Source: Acanthococcus lagerstroemiae (taxonomy: Eukaryota; Arthropoda; Insecta; Hemiptera; Eriococcidae). Taken from it: a stretch of DNA of 64,000 nt. The notes beneath the pieces were generated by a model that ran no database searches, was not told the DNA's origin, and worked only from the letters and a program-made list of their open reading frames with translations. A program made the position numbers and the translations under genes. Location of the stretch: positions 38,886,955 through 38,950,954 of the forward strand of contig CM063111.1 of NCBI GenBank assembly GCA_031841125.1. The letters run 5' to 3'. Below, piece by piece: positions 21,749 through 33,600 of this stretch (position 1 is the stretch's first letter; every line of letters starts with the position of its first letter).

Positions 21749-23072
21749 GTCCATGTCATACTCGTATTCAATTTTCCGAGATTCTGCGCTAACTGACCAA
21801 CATTTTAGTCATTTATTGGAACACAAATAAACCTAGTTAAATCAAAATTTTTTTTTCGAGTCGCTTGCCTCCCCTACATCATACGCGAGCGAGCTTACAA
21901 AGCAATTTTCCATCTTCAACCTGTTCATTCTCTGCGAAGTGAAAACTGAAAAAATGAGGAACAAAGGTCACGCACATAACAGTGCCAACCCGTCGATAGA
22001 TTTTCTATTATAATTTTATCTAGTTAATGGCGCCGCACTTCAAAAACTACGGCAAAGGTGTGTGATATAACCTGCCTCACCGCCGGATGATCTGTACAAC
22101 GGAATAACCATGGAGACCGAGGCGTGAAGAAGAAAAAAAGTCAATATTCGACCAAATTGTGGTTGCTTTATTGCCGAATTGAGTGGAAAAGGCTATATTT
22201 TTCAGCAGTATACGAATAACTACCCAATTAAGGTTTTTTAACGATTCAAAGAGAACAGAACCTAATACGAAGATGAATTTCAAAAAGGGACATCCTGAAC
22301 GAGTGGAACAAAAGCGCTTTACTAGATTGTCTTATCATGTACAGTGTTTCCATTGCAGCCCTCGAGTCGAAATAAAAATTAATACCGACTATACGGACTT
22401 GTTAAGCAGAAACGATAAAACAATATAGCTGCTATCATAAATAGAGGCCACTTTTGGTCGAGCTTACGCGGTGTCTGAGAGAAATGACAAAATGAAAATT
22501 TATAGCTTTGAGGGTCTCACTTTTTTAGCTCGATCGTTTACAGACAAAACCCATCTGCCGAGAGAAAAATTACACGCTGGACCGCAATCCAGAACGTTTT
22601 TAGACGTCTGCTCACTTATTTGCTAATTGGGTCATCGAGCACGTGTCCTACCTGTTTTTTCAGTCCCCTCGAATAGTCTCGAAATTGGTGAGTTTTTCAA
22701 GAACTGTCTCGCCAAGATTTCCGATCACATTTAGTACGTAAAACTTCGATACACTTCGTTTTAGAAAGGGTCGGAGCTGTCTGACGTTGATTTTTACAAG
22801 AGGCTGCCAGTCTATCGAGCAGACAGCTATCTCTACGCAGATCTCTCCTCTCGCTCATGTTGACCCAGGTGAATAGCAACGTCATAATTCTTGAAGTTGG
22901 GAAATTTCCAACTCTTTACTAAAAGAAAATTACTGGCGTCTGTCAATTTCGACCCTTTTTCAATACGCTCGTTCTTCATAAAATTTTCCACCGTAAAAAA
23001 ATAACAGTACATATTTCGTGCTGTGGATTATACGCTTATATTTTTCCACTTTGTTGTACTCATGAAAAACAC
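21749..23072. other. Intergenic DNA, no gene seen
   Basis: Frames at 22077-22283 (-) and 22183-22428 (+) overlap in opposite strands and neither shows a motif. The frame at 22697-22885 (-) is likewise unsupported. Confidence 0.45.
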
Positions 23073-23985
23073 TGCTGCCAAAATATGGCCGAAAATTAAT
23101 AAAAGGGTTTGATTCTTTCTCCAGGGAATGAAAACGGATTCACAAATTGCAGTTCAGTTCCTGCAAACTACGGAATATGCCATCATATACGTTAACAGGT
23201 TATGATAAATAGCAGTTGATTTATTGTTCTATACTTTTTATGCAACCTGTACAGACACAGGCAGCAGACGCAACAGACTCAGATTGTATTGAAGAATTCA
23301 GGATTTTACTGGAAGTTAAAATCACTTCATACAAACTCGCAGCCAGTAGAAGGTTCTGAGGGTCCAGGGCTCAAAATTTTCTTGAAAAGGTTCTGAAATT
23401 TGTTACTAGAGGTTATTTTCAACTTGGCTATGAAATTCGTTGCCTGAGGTTATTTTCAACCGAACTCTGAAATTCGTCGCGTCGCAAGAAAAGTTATTTT
23501 CAACTTTGATGAACAGCTAGGACCCAGAAGCGAAAATAGCCGACCTGAAGTGGAGAGGACTTACGAAGAGCTGTCAGGTATCATAATAATGCCAAAAATC
23601 TTTCACTTGTATAATCTTTTAGTTTTCTAGAAGGAACTTTCGGAGGATTTGGGAGCTAGGCCCACCGAGTCCCCTTCGTTTGTACCTTTGGAAATACCGC
23701 TGGCCAAAAATAGCGAAAAATATCCCGGAAACTTTGATCCTGTCTCCGGGAAATGAATACGGATTTACAATTCGCAGTTCAGTTCCTTCAAACTCCGGAA
23801 TAGGCCACCATATATGCACACCGATGAGAATGTCATCCTGGGATGTTGAGAAGTAGATTTATTGGTTTTATTCTGTATAACCTATACAGACCGACAGAGG
23901 ACTCAACAGCCTGAAGTTGCTTCAAACAAAGAACTCGAGGTTTAGTAGTAAATGAAAATTGCAGCCAGTTAAAGGTTATGGGAGG
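23073..23985 (+). repeat. Diverged tandem duplication, two copies of about 290-300 bp
   Basis: 23073-23371 and 23698-23985 align along their length, with shared words such as GCAGTTCAGTTCCT, CTGTATAACCTATACAGAC versus CAACCTGTACAGAC, and GCAGCCAGT, at roughly 70-75% identity. The spacer at 23390-23510 has its own short tandem unit, GAGGTTATTTTCAAC, three times at about 45-base spacing. No coding frame is shared by the copies. Confidence 0.6.
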
Positions 23986-24442
23986 AGGGGGGGGGGATTT
24001 ATCGGAAGGGTTATGTGATTAGTTGGGAATTATAAGAACCGTTTTTATTAAGAAGTCGCGGAGTCTGAAGCCCCAAAGTGGACCGTTTTCTTCCTGGTGA
24101 CAGAACTACAGCCCGACAAAAAACATTCATTCGCGAAGGCCAGAGCAAAATCCCAGCTCTGTGTGACTTTGGTTCCAGTTTCGACCTTGCAGCCTCTTCT
24201 TCAGCACCCCTCCATCTTCCCTCCTCCCCTTGCGAATAGTTCAAGCAAATCTACATTTTTAGTGTAGTCAAAGCCGGAGGTATCGGGGATGTTTTAGCAC
24301 AGCTGCAGCGGGAATCAAATTCGAATTATTTACATGAGAGCAGGAGCAGAATACTTGTACAAATTCGCTGGGAGGTGGAGTTGGGTCAAAACTGCCCCGG
24401 TTTTAATGCCGGCTTCGTATTCTTAGTTAGTGAGTTATTTAA

Positions 24443-24545
24443 ATCAATGATAATGAGGCTTATGGCGATGCACGCATGCCAAAATGGCCCCGGGACACCG
24501 CACCCTCTATCCGGGAAAGCCCCGAGTGGGCCTGCGTCAGGATAG
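24443..24545 (-). mobile_element. Short GC-rich SINE-like retroposon, copy A2, with 13-bp TSD
   Basis: Bounded by GAGTTATTTAAAT at 24430-24442 and again at 24546-24558. On the minus strand it starts CTATCCTGACGCAGGCC and ends with the terminal core TTTGGCATGCGTGCATCGCC followed by an AT-rich tail. A perfect 13-bp duplication indicates target-primed retrotransposition rather than a transposase. It is only 103 bases long and has no tRNA-like promoter boxes that I can see. Confidence 0.75.
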
Positions 24546-25765
24546 GAGTTATTTAAATAGCTTTGTTTTTGAAAAATCAATAGGGGATGTCACCGCTGGA
24601 AACAGAAATTAATTCTTTAGCTTGACTCCCCGAAGGCCACATTTTGGGTCAAGGATCCTTCGAACCCTATTGAGACTGACTCAAACTCTTCAAAACTAAA
24701 TAAGACTCCATCCAGACTCTGTAAATACTACTCAAGCCGCATTGAATCTTAGCAGGACTCTATTAGGACTATAACTAGGGCAAATTCGCCATACAAGTGA
24801 TCAGGAAATTTCCCGGCGAGCTGGTTCAGTTCATAAAGTTTGGGCCTGTAAATTTGAAAGTTTTGATTTTTGAGCTGCTATAGTGGCAGGCAAGGAGAGA
24901 GGAAAAAAGAGACTGGTGGACGAGCAATGGAAGATTTTTCCCCGCAGGTTTATAAATCTCAATCCATCCTTGCTCCTAAGCACTCTTGAAACCGTTTTAA
25001 GACTAGTTCAGATTATTCAGATTTAATACGAAACTTTAAATACTACCTCAGACTCGGTAAGAACTCATTGAAGGACAGCTTAAGTGCCTGTCAAAATACA
25101 TCAAGACTGTGGCAGGCTGATCATGATCCGATTAGCATTAGCGCCGAGAAAGGGAAGAGCTCTTAGTACAAACATTGAAAATTACTTATGAAGAATGGAA
25201 GGAGAGGAACTATGCTATACAAATTTTTCAAGCGAAATTTTTTTAGCTCCCTGCACTTAAAAATATGTTTGAGAATAAGCCAGTTAGAATCCTTACATAC
25301 TTTTTAGGATTCGTTTTACGATGCTATTAAAAGTTTTTACTGATATTTATCAGACAGCTTCAGTCAGATAATAAGTCTAGTACAGAAGACAAAATGACGC
25401 CCTCTATTAAGATTCATTAAGAATGGATGAAATTCCATTAGCTCTGCTGCAACTCGCGAAAACTAATATGGATTTGTTAAGATTCTATTAAGACTAGTAA
25501 GAATGTTTAGGCTTGATTGATTCATAATAAACCTGGCTGATATCCTGTAAATCTCTTTTAAAAGACATTTTGAAATTTGAAAAATCTGAACAAGAATCAT
25601 TCAGATGCCAGAAAGATTATTCGAGAGTCATTATATCTTAAGATTCGTTAAGATTTTTTTAAAAGTCATTGGGACTCATAAGACCATATTTGCACTAGTG
25701 AACGTAGCGCTGAAATCAAACATGTTAAGACCAAAAATATACGGCAGCAATTTTTTTTGGGTGGG

Positions 25766-26130
25766 CAGGGACGTACCAATAGGGGAGCAACTTCCCCCCC
25801 CCCAACCACCCACTGTAGGAATTTTTCACTCAGCAGTTTGGAAAATTTATTATTTCAGTCAGTCAAGTTGCGAAAATCCGTTTTTTTTTTGCTTTGATAC
25901 TTGGGAATTGAGTTGAGAAGTTAGGAAAACCAAACAGAGTCAAAAATTTTTTCTTCTTTTACATTGATACTTGGGAAATTTGAGTCGAGTCAGCTGGAAA
26001 AATCCAACAGGTCAAACAACGTGTTTTTTTTTTTTTTTTTTGCTTTGATACTTGGGAATTTTGAGATCAGTCAGTTGGGACTTTCACAATTTTTACCCTC
26101 CCCCCCCCCTTGGAAAAACCTGTCGGTGGG
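25766..26130 (-). mobile_element. Relative of the 8090 hAT-like MITE, inverted, with internal duplications
   Basis: Starts CAGGGACGTACCAATAGGGG, matching the complement of the right end of the 8090 element. Its far side near 26070 carries TTGGGACTTTCACAATTTTT, which matches the complement of 8136-8155. Between them the unit around TTTGATACTTGGGAATT occurs three times (about 25892, 25963 and 26042), where the 8090 copy has one. The right terminus is degraded. Confidence 0.55.
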
Positions 26131-26282
26131 GGAGTTTTGTTTATTGAAAATATGCGAATAAATAAATACAAAGTCAAGACTTTCCGGATTTCACTAACTG
26201 CTGATTTAACTTTGCTCCAACCGAGAAGCATATTTTGCCAAGTAACGAAAATGTTTAAAACCGACAAGCAAAACACATAAGT

Positions 26283-26306
26283 AAAAAAAAAAAAAAAAAA
26301 AAAAAA
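26283..26306 (+). repeat. A24 homopolymer
   Basis: An uninterrupted run of 24 A. It could be the tail of a retrotransposed sequence, but nothing recognisable precedes it. Confidence 0.6.
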
Positions 26307-26960
26307 TTAATATTCATGAGATTTATTAACTGCTATCAAAGTTTGCTAACTGGTTGAGAATCAGCTTTGCAAGATCACCAAGTTCATGTTTGGAGAGGCT
26401 GCCTCTTTACCTCACCAGATGAAGTTTCGTAAGACACTGTCAAGACTCATTGAAACTTCATAAAGACTATTAATGACTTACAAAGGGGCATTAATATTCT
26501 GTTAGAAATCATCAAGATTCGTTAAGCCGCTAAATTGGAGCTCGACAGTAAACATGAGATTGGAATAGAAAAAAGAAATTTTAAGTCTTATAAAATCAAA
26601 TAGAATTTTGTAGAACTCTGATAACTAAGACTTGTTAAGTTTTGCTTAGTTTGTTTCAAAATTCAATCGAGCTCTGGAGAACTCGGTTGAAACTTACTGA
26701 GACTCATTTTATTAAGACTTGGCTAGAAATAATTGAGACCTATGAAGACGCCGCAGAAACTCATAACACCACTCAAAGTTTGAATTCGTTCAGACTCGTG
26801 TTGGGAAAAGACTCATCAATACTCGTTAAGATCCTGTTAGGACTCATTAATGTCGGTAGAATAAATGTTAAGACTCATGAAGACTTAAAATTCTCTCAAT
26901 TCATTGAAAGACTCGTTATGTTGTCTCTGGTTAATGCCTACTTCTGTATCGTCCGGCATT

Positions 26961-27398
26961 TTTTTTTCCCCACCAAAGGCTTATAGTCACTCTGCCTTCC
27001 AACGAATAAAATTTCCCGGAGAAAAGAAGAAATTTTGCAGGAAATTTAAAAAAAAAAACGCGATTTGAAAGTTAAATAAGGTAAAAGAGCTTGTCTTTTC
27101 CAATTTTTGACAATTAGTTTCACCGTTCACAAATTGATAACATTTGGGTCAAATGATATTATTTTTGAAAAATCTTCACGGTTCTCACAAAAGTGCACGG
27201 ATTGAGCTCACTGATCCACTCCTGATAACGAACCTGGCTCCCCAACGTGGTAAGTAAGTGGTGTTATCTTTGAAAAATCCATAAGGGACTCACAAGTACA
27301 CGGGACTGAGCTTACTGGTCTACTCCTGGCTACGGATAAGTATAATAGATTCAATAAAATGAATTACCTATGGAACATTAAACAAGCAGACCTGCCAT
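26961..27398. other. Intergenic DNA, no gene seen
   Basis: Near 27165-27215 and 27258-27335 a stretch around TTTGAAAAATC, CTCACAA and ACTGATCTACTCCTGGCTA occurs twice, about 90 bases apart, a short diverged tandem repeat. No frame is supported. Confidence 0.4.
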
Positions 27399-27715
27399 TT
27401 GAACTGTGGCATTGAAAAGTGTTCAGATTGCATATTTACTTGGTTAATGGGCTATTCGGATAAATTTGAAGACATCGATATCCTGCCAGTATCGGAAACC
27501 CACTTCACCAGAACCTCGTTCGTCAACGTATTCGAGGATACAACCTGTATCGCACATCAGACCCAGATGGAAAGGGACGTATGCACATATGTATTAAACA
27601 TTAAACTCGAGAGGAACACCCACTGGGGTACCAGCCTCATTCACGTTTACAGTTCACGTTTACAGATCAGACTTAGAAATAAGAATGAATATAGGTATAT
27701 TATCACAGAATAGGA
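27399..27715 (+). pseudogene. Non-LTR retrotransposon endonuclease relic (Jockey/R1-like)
   Basis: Contains DIDILPVSETHFTRTSF, the typical N-terminal APE endonuclease motif (LISETHFT) of Jockey/R1-like LINEs. In a second frame GYNLYRTSDPDGK follows, which is the next conserved block. The switch of frame shows at least one indel. The longest single frame runs 27399-27713 but reads through the shift into unrelated sequence. No RT part follows. Confidence 0.65.
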
Positions 27716-27834
27716 ATTCGCCCAAAATATCTGGTACCAATTGTACAATATCGTGAATTATCGTTAACTCGAGGTACAACTAGCCCCTAATGATAAGAAA
27801 AAAGAAGAAACAATGCTTCCCTTTACTATGAAAC

Positions 27835-28195
27835 ATAGTCGATACAAAAGTCGACACTTTTGTCGATATTCAAAATCAATCACTTTTCTGATACAACAAA
27901 TTTGTCGCATTCAACAAGCAAAGTCGATTAAAAAGTCGAGATGAAACCGATATTATTGCTGACCTCAACTTCTTTGTTGTCTTTTGCTGGTCAAAAATCG
28001 ATTAAAAGTCGATATCAAATTATGGATGGTAAATCAACTAGGCCCCTTCGCTTTTTTGTCAACTTTAGTTACTCAAGAGTCAATGAGAAAGTCGATATTG
28101 ATGAATTATGTGCAGAAAACCCGTCTCATCAACCACAATTTTTTTTGTCAATTTTGGCTATTCAAATGCCGATAAAGAAGTCAATGTAGATTTCC
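27835..28195 (+). repeat. GTCGATA-rich degenerate tandem repeat
   Basis: Units of about 80-86 bases can be aligned starting near 27981, 28060 and 28146, each with TTGTC, a T-rich stretch, CAAAAATCGAT or similar, and AAGTCGATAT. Shorter copies of GTCGATA occur upstream to 27838 and again near 28550. Unit identity is low, about 60%. Confidence 0.4.
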
Positions 28196-30240
28196 ATATA
28201 GTCTTTGATCTTGTTATCGAGTCATCTTATTTCCCTATTTCTGATTCGACTTGACGCTTTAAAGATTTTTATAACGTATTTAATGTCAACAATCAGTAGA
28301 TTTTTCTAAAAGAAATATAATACCTGCTGTCCAGCAGTTTTCCTGTACAAAATCCGATATCAATTACTCGTACCATCTACTGAATTGTCGATCCAAACTT
28401 GAACAGCAACAAGCGTACTGACATGTCAATTTCACTAATATGTATTACCTACTGAATCTCCAAGCTATTGTGACATCAAATGATGCTGTCTAAGCAACAG
28501 CATAAGAAATGTAGTAGAAATCACTAAATTAAAATGTCGAGCTCAATGTCGATACCAGAGTATTCGTTTCACGGGTAGCACCACTGAAAAGAGATCTCTG
28601 ATTCTTGCCACAATTAAACAACGATACTTGATATCATAAAACACTTTGAGGGAACATCTATCAATCAAAATTTAAAATCAGTACCTATAGCTATAGGGAA
28701 TAAAATGGGGATCACCGAAAAGAGAATTAATTACCTAACGCAATATAGGTAGTTCATATCAATTTATCGATCATCACACGTATGTAACATTTTCAATCAG
28801 TATTGCTTAATCCGTTTATTTCATCGAAAGAGAACTAAAAAAGTAATTTTCTTTTACGAATTGTTATAGCCACAGCAGCCTACAGGTGGTAAGAAGACAA
28901 ATCACTTGATCACTCGCCTTTCGGTGCACCGTATAATATAATGATATAAATCTTTGAGATCACTCACCCTTTCTTAAAAATTACTTTTTCTCAACATAAC
29001 TATTCGAGTATTTATAATTACTAATCAAGTCATCTCATAATACTTTTCTTTTGTCTATCTACATGAGCAAAGAAAACTATCGAACAAACAGTCAGATGCC
29101 TGAATAATAATCAACGGCATGATAATATGGTCATCCCTTCATCTTTACAATTAGGTTGGGAAAATTCGAATACTATACCTACAAATAGATCTGATGGACT
29201 AGATGCGAATATACGATTGTAACCATAGCAAAAAGTAACTGCTTACCGTATATATTTTAGAAGGCATGCATGTAATGCAGTTCACGTGTTGTATCGCGAC
29301 ACACAACAGAATGACAAAATTTTACTTTGAGAAGAAAACATACAAGGGTTTAACCTCTGTATAATAGGTACGTAGGTACTTCCGAACAGTCAAGTACAAG
29401 TTCCTCAGTAAGGAGCACTAATTATAATGACATTCGATAAACGCGATTATATATAACATCTTCAAATTTCGAAAACGACACCCCCATCTTCTGAAAACTT
29501 TCATTTATCTCAGTAACATTCAGCATACATTGCAAACTAAATACTAAAAGCTTCCGAACACGCAGCACACTTGTAGATATTCGCGTAGTTTTTACAAGTA
29601 CGAACCAATCTACCGCTGTACGTTCTTTGTCCGCACAGGTTCTCGACACGAGTTTTACAATTAATTATTTTGGATATATTACTTACCGAATGGGTGCCGT
29701 CCGGTGCCACGATTTGGATTTTAAGTATACAAATAGGGTACCGAAGAAAAAAACAAGCGAAATACCGAATAAAAAATCTACAGTTTTTAAAAAGCTGAAG
29801 CGATGTACGAAAAAATTCAACCGTTTACCTAAATAGCAACACGCGTTGTGAATGCGCTCCGAAATTCTGAATCAAATAATTTGAACTTCAACCGTACGTT
29901 GTTGAATCTTGCGGGTGTGCACCGCGTTTTCCGGATAAGGATGCATACAACGAGAAGATGATCGGAGGATGCGCATGGGGTACTGGAAAACTGGTAGAAA
30001 AAATTCATGAAAGTTTAGAAGTAGTACTCTTCCCGAATTTCCGAAATCCTTAACGAACAGTACTTAAGGTCCAGATACAGACCAAGTTGAACAGTGAAGA
30101 GTAAAATGATTTCTGTGCCTTAAGACCATCATAAATCACCTTTTGGATTGTTCTCCAATCGTTTTGAATTTGAACAAATGACGACTAAAACAAACGGATT
30201 CATTGTTCACAAAACAACGGATTACGCACACTGGGAATGA
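28196..30240. other. Intergenic DNA upstream of the LAMP-family gene
   Basis: Short frames at 29422-29649 (-) and 29627-29836 (+) overlap end to end on opposite strands. The latter is basic and Lys-rich (VPKKKTSEIPNKKSTVFKK) but has no homology that I recognise. Otherwise AT-rich noncoding sequence. Confidence 0.45.
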
Positions 30241-30662
30241 AAATGGCGTATGATCATGGATCATACTCATTTCTACAGTGCTCTAGCCGCTCTAGCCTCT
30301 AGCTCTCTAGCGGAACTAGCGGAACCAGGAGAGAACGACAAGACGAAAACAACAACATGGCAACATGGCTGCTGCCATAAGAAATTTCTTCGGTTTCCTT
30401 CGGTTGTTTTATTTCAGTTTCAGCTAGTTTTCAGTTGTATTCGTTGTTGTGTGTTAATCTGATTCATTGTTCATTCGTGGAATCGTGGAAGTTTCGCGAC
30501 GTTTTGTATTACGTTGCGCGATTAAATTTGTAATTTATTAATTCTCGTTCTATTTTGTGTGGATTAGTGCTACGGTTCATTGTGTTTTTTCTTTCATCAT
30601 TTGTTTCGTATATATATATTCGTGCTGAACTAGTGAAGTGGGTAAGAGGTTGTTCCCGCAAA

Positions 30663-33600
30663 ATGAAACTAATTTCCGCCTTTATTTTTGCCTTAGGTAT
30701 GTTGTAATATTCTTCTATAATTATTCACCTAATACCTAATGAAATAATCACGATCCAAATCCCACTACTAGATAGTCTCTATTTCGCCCGTCTGATATTT
30801 TCGAAATTAGAAACGTGTAAGTTCATTGTGCTGATTAGTACATAATATCTTCATCAGTCCGTACGAAGTTCATCTCGTGCTAACTTGCGATTTCATGCAT
30901 GTTTAGGATTCGCGTAACATTGGTTCTTCTTAATCATTAATGAAGACCAGTCACTGCTTTTGTTAGCGGAGCCAGTTTGGCTTAGTAATGACGCAAATTT
31001 ATTTGGTAGTCTGTGCGAAAAGAAGTACCTGTCGTGATTTCAACTGTTGCAGTTTCTAGAAAATTTTGATTTGCGTATGTTTCTAATTGTTAAAATAGAA
31101 TTTCATGTCAATCCATAGCTCTTTTCATTCCGTCGATTGTTGTAACACCAAAATACCGAATCGTGTAATGACTGACCGAAAAACTGGAGGTCGTTTTATT
31201 ACGTTGTTCGTCTTTGCTACACTCAGGAGCTAAAGCACGTTTATATCGCAGAGTAAATGATTGTGATGATATTTTGCTTTTTCATGAATCGAAATGTTTA
31301 CGGTGTCGATGAACGTGCTTTCAAATGATGTATGACGCAATAACGTTTAATTCCTCATTTCAAATAAGAAGTACACCGCGTACTCAACCATCTTGTGAAA
31401 CGATTTTTTCGCTGCTGAAGAACATTGCCGTTCACATTTACACAATATACTGGACATCACTGAATTTCTCTCATTTTCACTCAGTCCAAAATCCCAAGTT
31501 TTCTAATTCCCGAGCTTGAGTTTGTATGTTCGGTATAATATGGAAACTCACTGCACCGTTCCGCAGTGGGAAAGGGAACAGTAAAATAACGTTATAATTT
31601 CAAGGATGTTTCGAATGAATGAATGATAATTATGTTAATTTTGCGACCTCACTGATACAACTGAGTTTCATGAAAATGAAATCTGAGAATTGTTGAAGAC
31701 GTGGACGAGGCATTTCTTAACGGATATTGAGATTGAAATTTACGTGAAACGAGCATGTGAAGGGTTTTTTGAATGCCTGATTATCTGCTCAGTCGTAGCA
31801 TAATTCATGACAAAGTTATCGAAATTGAACCAGCTAAATTGTTGGTTGCCTTCTTTTCCATGTAAGGTTATTGGAAATTGATTTTTCGAATTTGTACTGC
31901 TCTCTTACGACACTAAAATTAGTGTTGTTCCATCTCGATGTATTCAGATACTTGTATAGAATACCCTTTAAGTTTATGAATAATTTGTTTCAGGCATATA
32001 CTCAGCTAGTGTCAATGGAGATGGACTCGGGAAACCTGATGAAAAGGTCGGTAGTGGAACAAATCTTACCGCCGTTGATACTGGAAAATCCCCTGCCGCA
32101 GGTGATACTACGTCACCTAGTGCCAGAGGAGGTACACCCGTGGAAACAACTTCTAGTAAAATCCCCCTCGCCGAAGATCATCCTCCGTCGTCCAGTACCA
32201 ATGAAAATAAGTCCGTCACTCTTGTTGCTGAAAAACCCAGTAATCATTCTGCGCCGAAAAAATCATCTATTCCCACCTCTTCTCAGAATATGTCTTCTCC
32301 TATAACTTCCCCGACCCCAACTGAAATTCCTGTAACCCCTGTACCGCCTCCCGTACGACTCTCTTGGAATGTCACTGAAGGAAATCAGACCTGCATTCTA
32401 CTAACAGGCAAATTGGAACTGGAAGTGACGGTAAGTTATTCTGTACATATAAAAGGTTTAAAAATCGACCCGCATATCCTGAAGGCGATGTGCAGTTCGT
32501 TGATTATGCTTTTGTGAAACTATTGAAAGGGAAACGAATTAGATTTCTTGGATGTTCAGTATCCAAATGAAATAAAAACTTGATTGAAATACTAAAAGTT
32601 GATTATGCTTTCTTATCAGATATTGATTCAACCTTGTTTTGTTGCAGGCGAACGATACCAAAGTTGAGTCCCCGGTTACGAATCAGTTTAGAGCTGTAGG
32701 AAGTTGCAAGAAGAACTATATAACAATCTATTACGATTCTTCAAATACAACCACCGCATTGACCATAACGTTCAAGAAAAATGATACCGCCAAGGATTAC
32801 TTTGTGCACGGAATAAACGGGACCGTTTCAAGTAAGATTTGTATACGAATTCAAATGTCACTAGCGTAATTGAAATCTGGAATCCTGCCGTGAATTAAGT
32901 ACCAGATGGTTGTGAAATGTATCATGTTTATTACAGGGCTCAGCATATCTGTATGCTCATAGCAGACCTTGAAGTTTGATTTGAATTGAGTATACAGTCA
33001 TGTTTCGTGAAAATTAGGTTGTAATTTTTATGCTAAATTCTAAACAATGAAATATCTCTGAGGATTCATCATGAACACGGTACAAGATTCAGAAATACGT
33101 GCTGGACCTTTGGTATCTGCGTCCATCCTTCTGAATTGCTCTGCAATATGTTTTAGAACATGGGGTAGCTTATTGTATAAAATAAAATTTGATGAAGTTT
33201 GATGTCAAATGTTAGAAAAACGGTTATATTCATTTTGCTGTCAAAAACATGGGGTTCGGGATCCTATATAGATTACTTGAATATTGAAACTGGCAGTTGG
33301 CGAGTCAATGTAGAATCCAAACTTGTATCATTTTAGGATTTAGTTTCAGAAGCGATCATTAATCGCATTTTCGTGGAACAGAAATCTAAATCCGTCTGGA
33401 ATGTTAATTAGCGATGAACCATTTTGTTTTGAAATCTCTGCAGAAAGAAGTGGGACCAAAAAAGCAAGTTTAAGGATTCAAAGATTTTAAGCTTGTCTCT
33501 TTGTATACTGAAAACTTAACCAGCCCCATGATCTGAAAAAATATTCGGATCCTAGTCGGTCAACCAGCTCGACTGGAAGACGGACCTATAGGTCGCCAGC

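Larger units (their letters stand above)
24650..26960. repeat. Long degenerate GACTC-rich array
   Basis: Variants of AAGACTCATTAAGACT, GACTCTGT and AAGACTCGTTAAG recur dozens of times, with no stable period that I can read by eye. The block is interrupted by AT-rich patches and by the transposon at 25766. Frames at 25605-25916 and 26642-26986 look coding only because the repeat lacks stops in one phase, giving ETHFIKTW or TLKLTETH-like peptides. I regard them as by-products. Confidence 0.45.

Noticed and set aside
26642..26986. 114-codon frame as a gene
   Set aside because: It lies in the degenerate GACTC-rich array and its peptide reflects the repeat words; no start context, splice sites or domain.
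31871..32305. Plus-strand open frame of 144 codons starting MEIDFSNLYCSL
   Set aside because: It reads through the splice acceptor at 31993 in the wrong phase. The LAMP frame is supported by matching phases on both sides and by family motifs.
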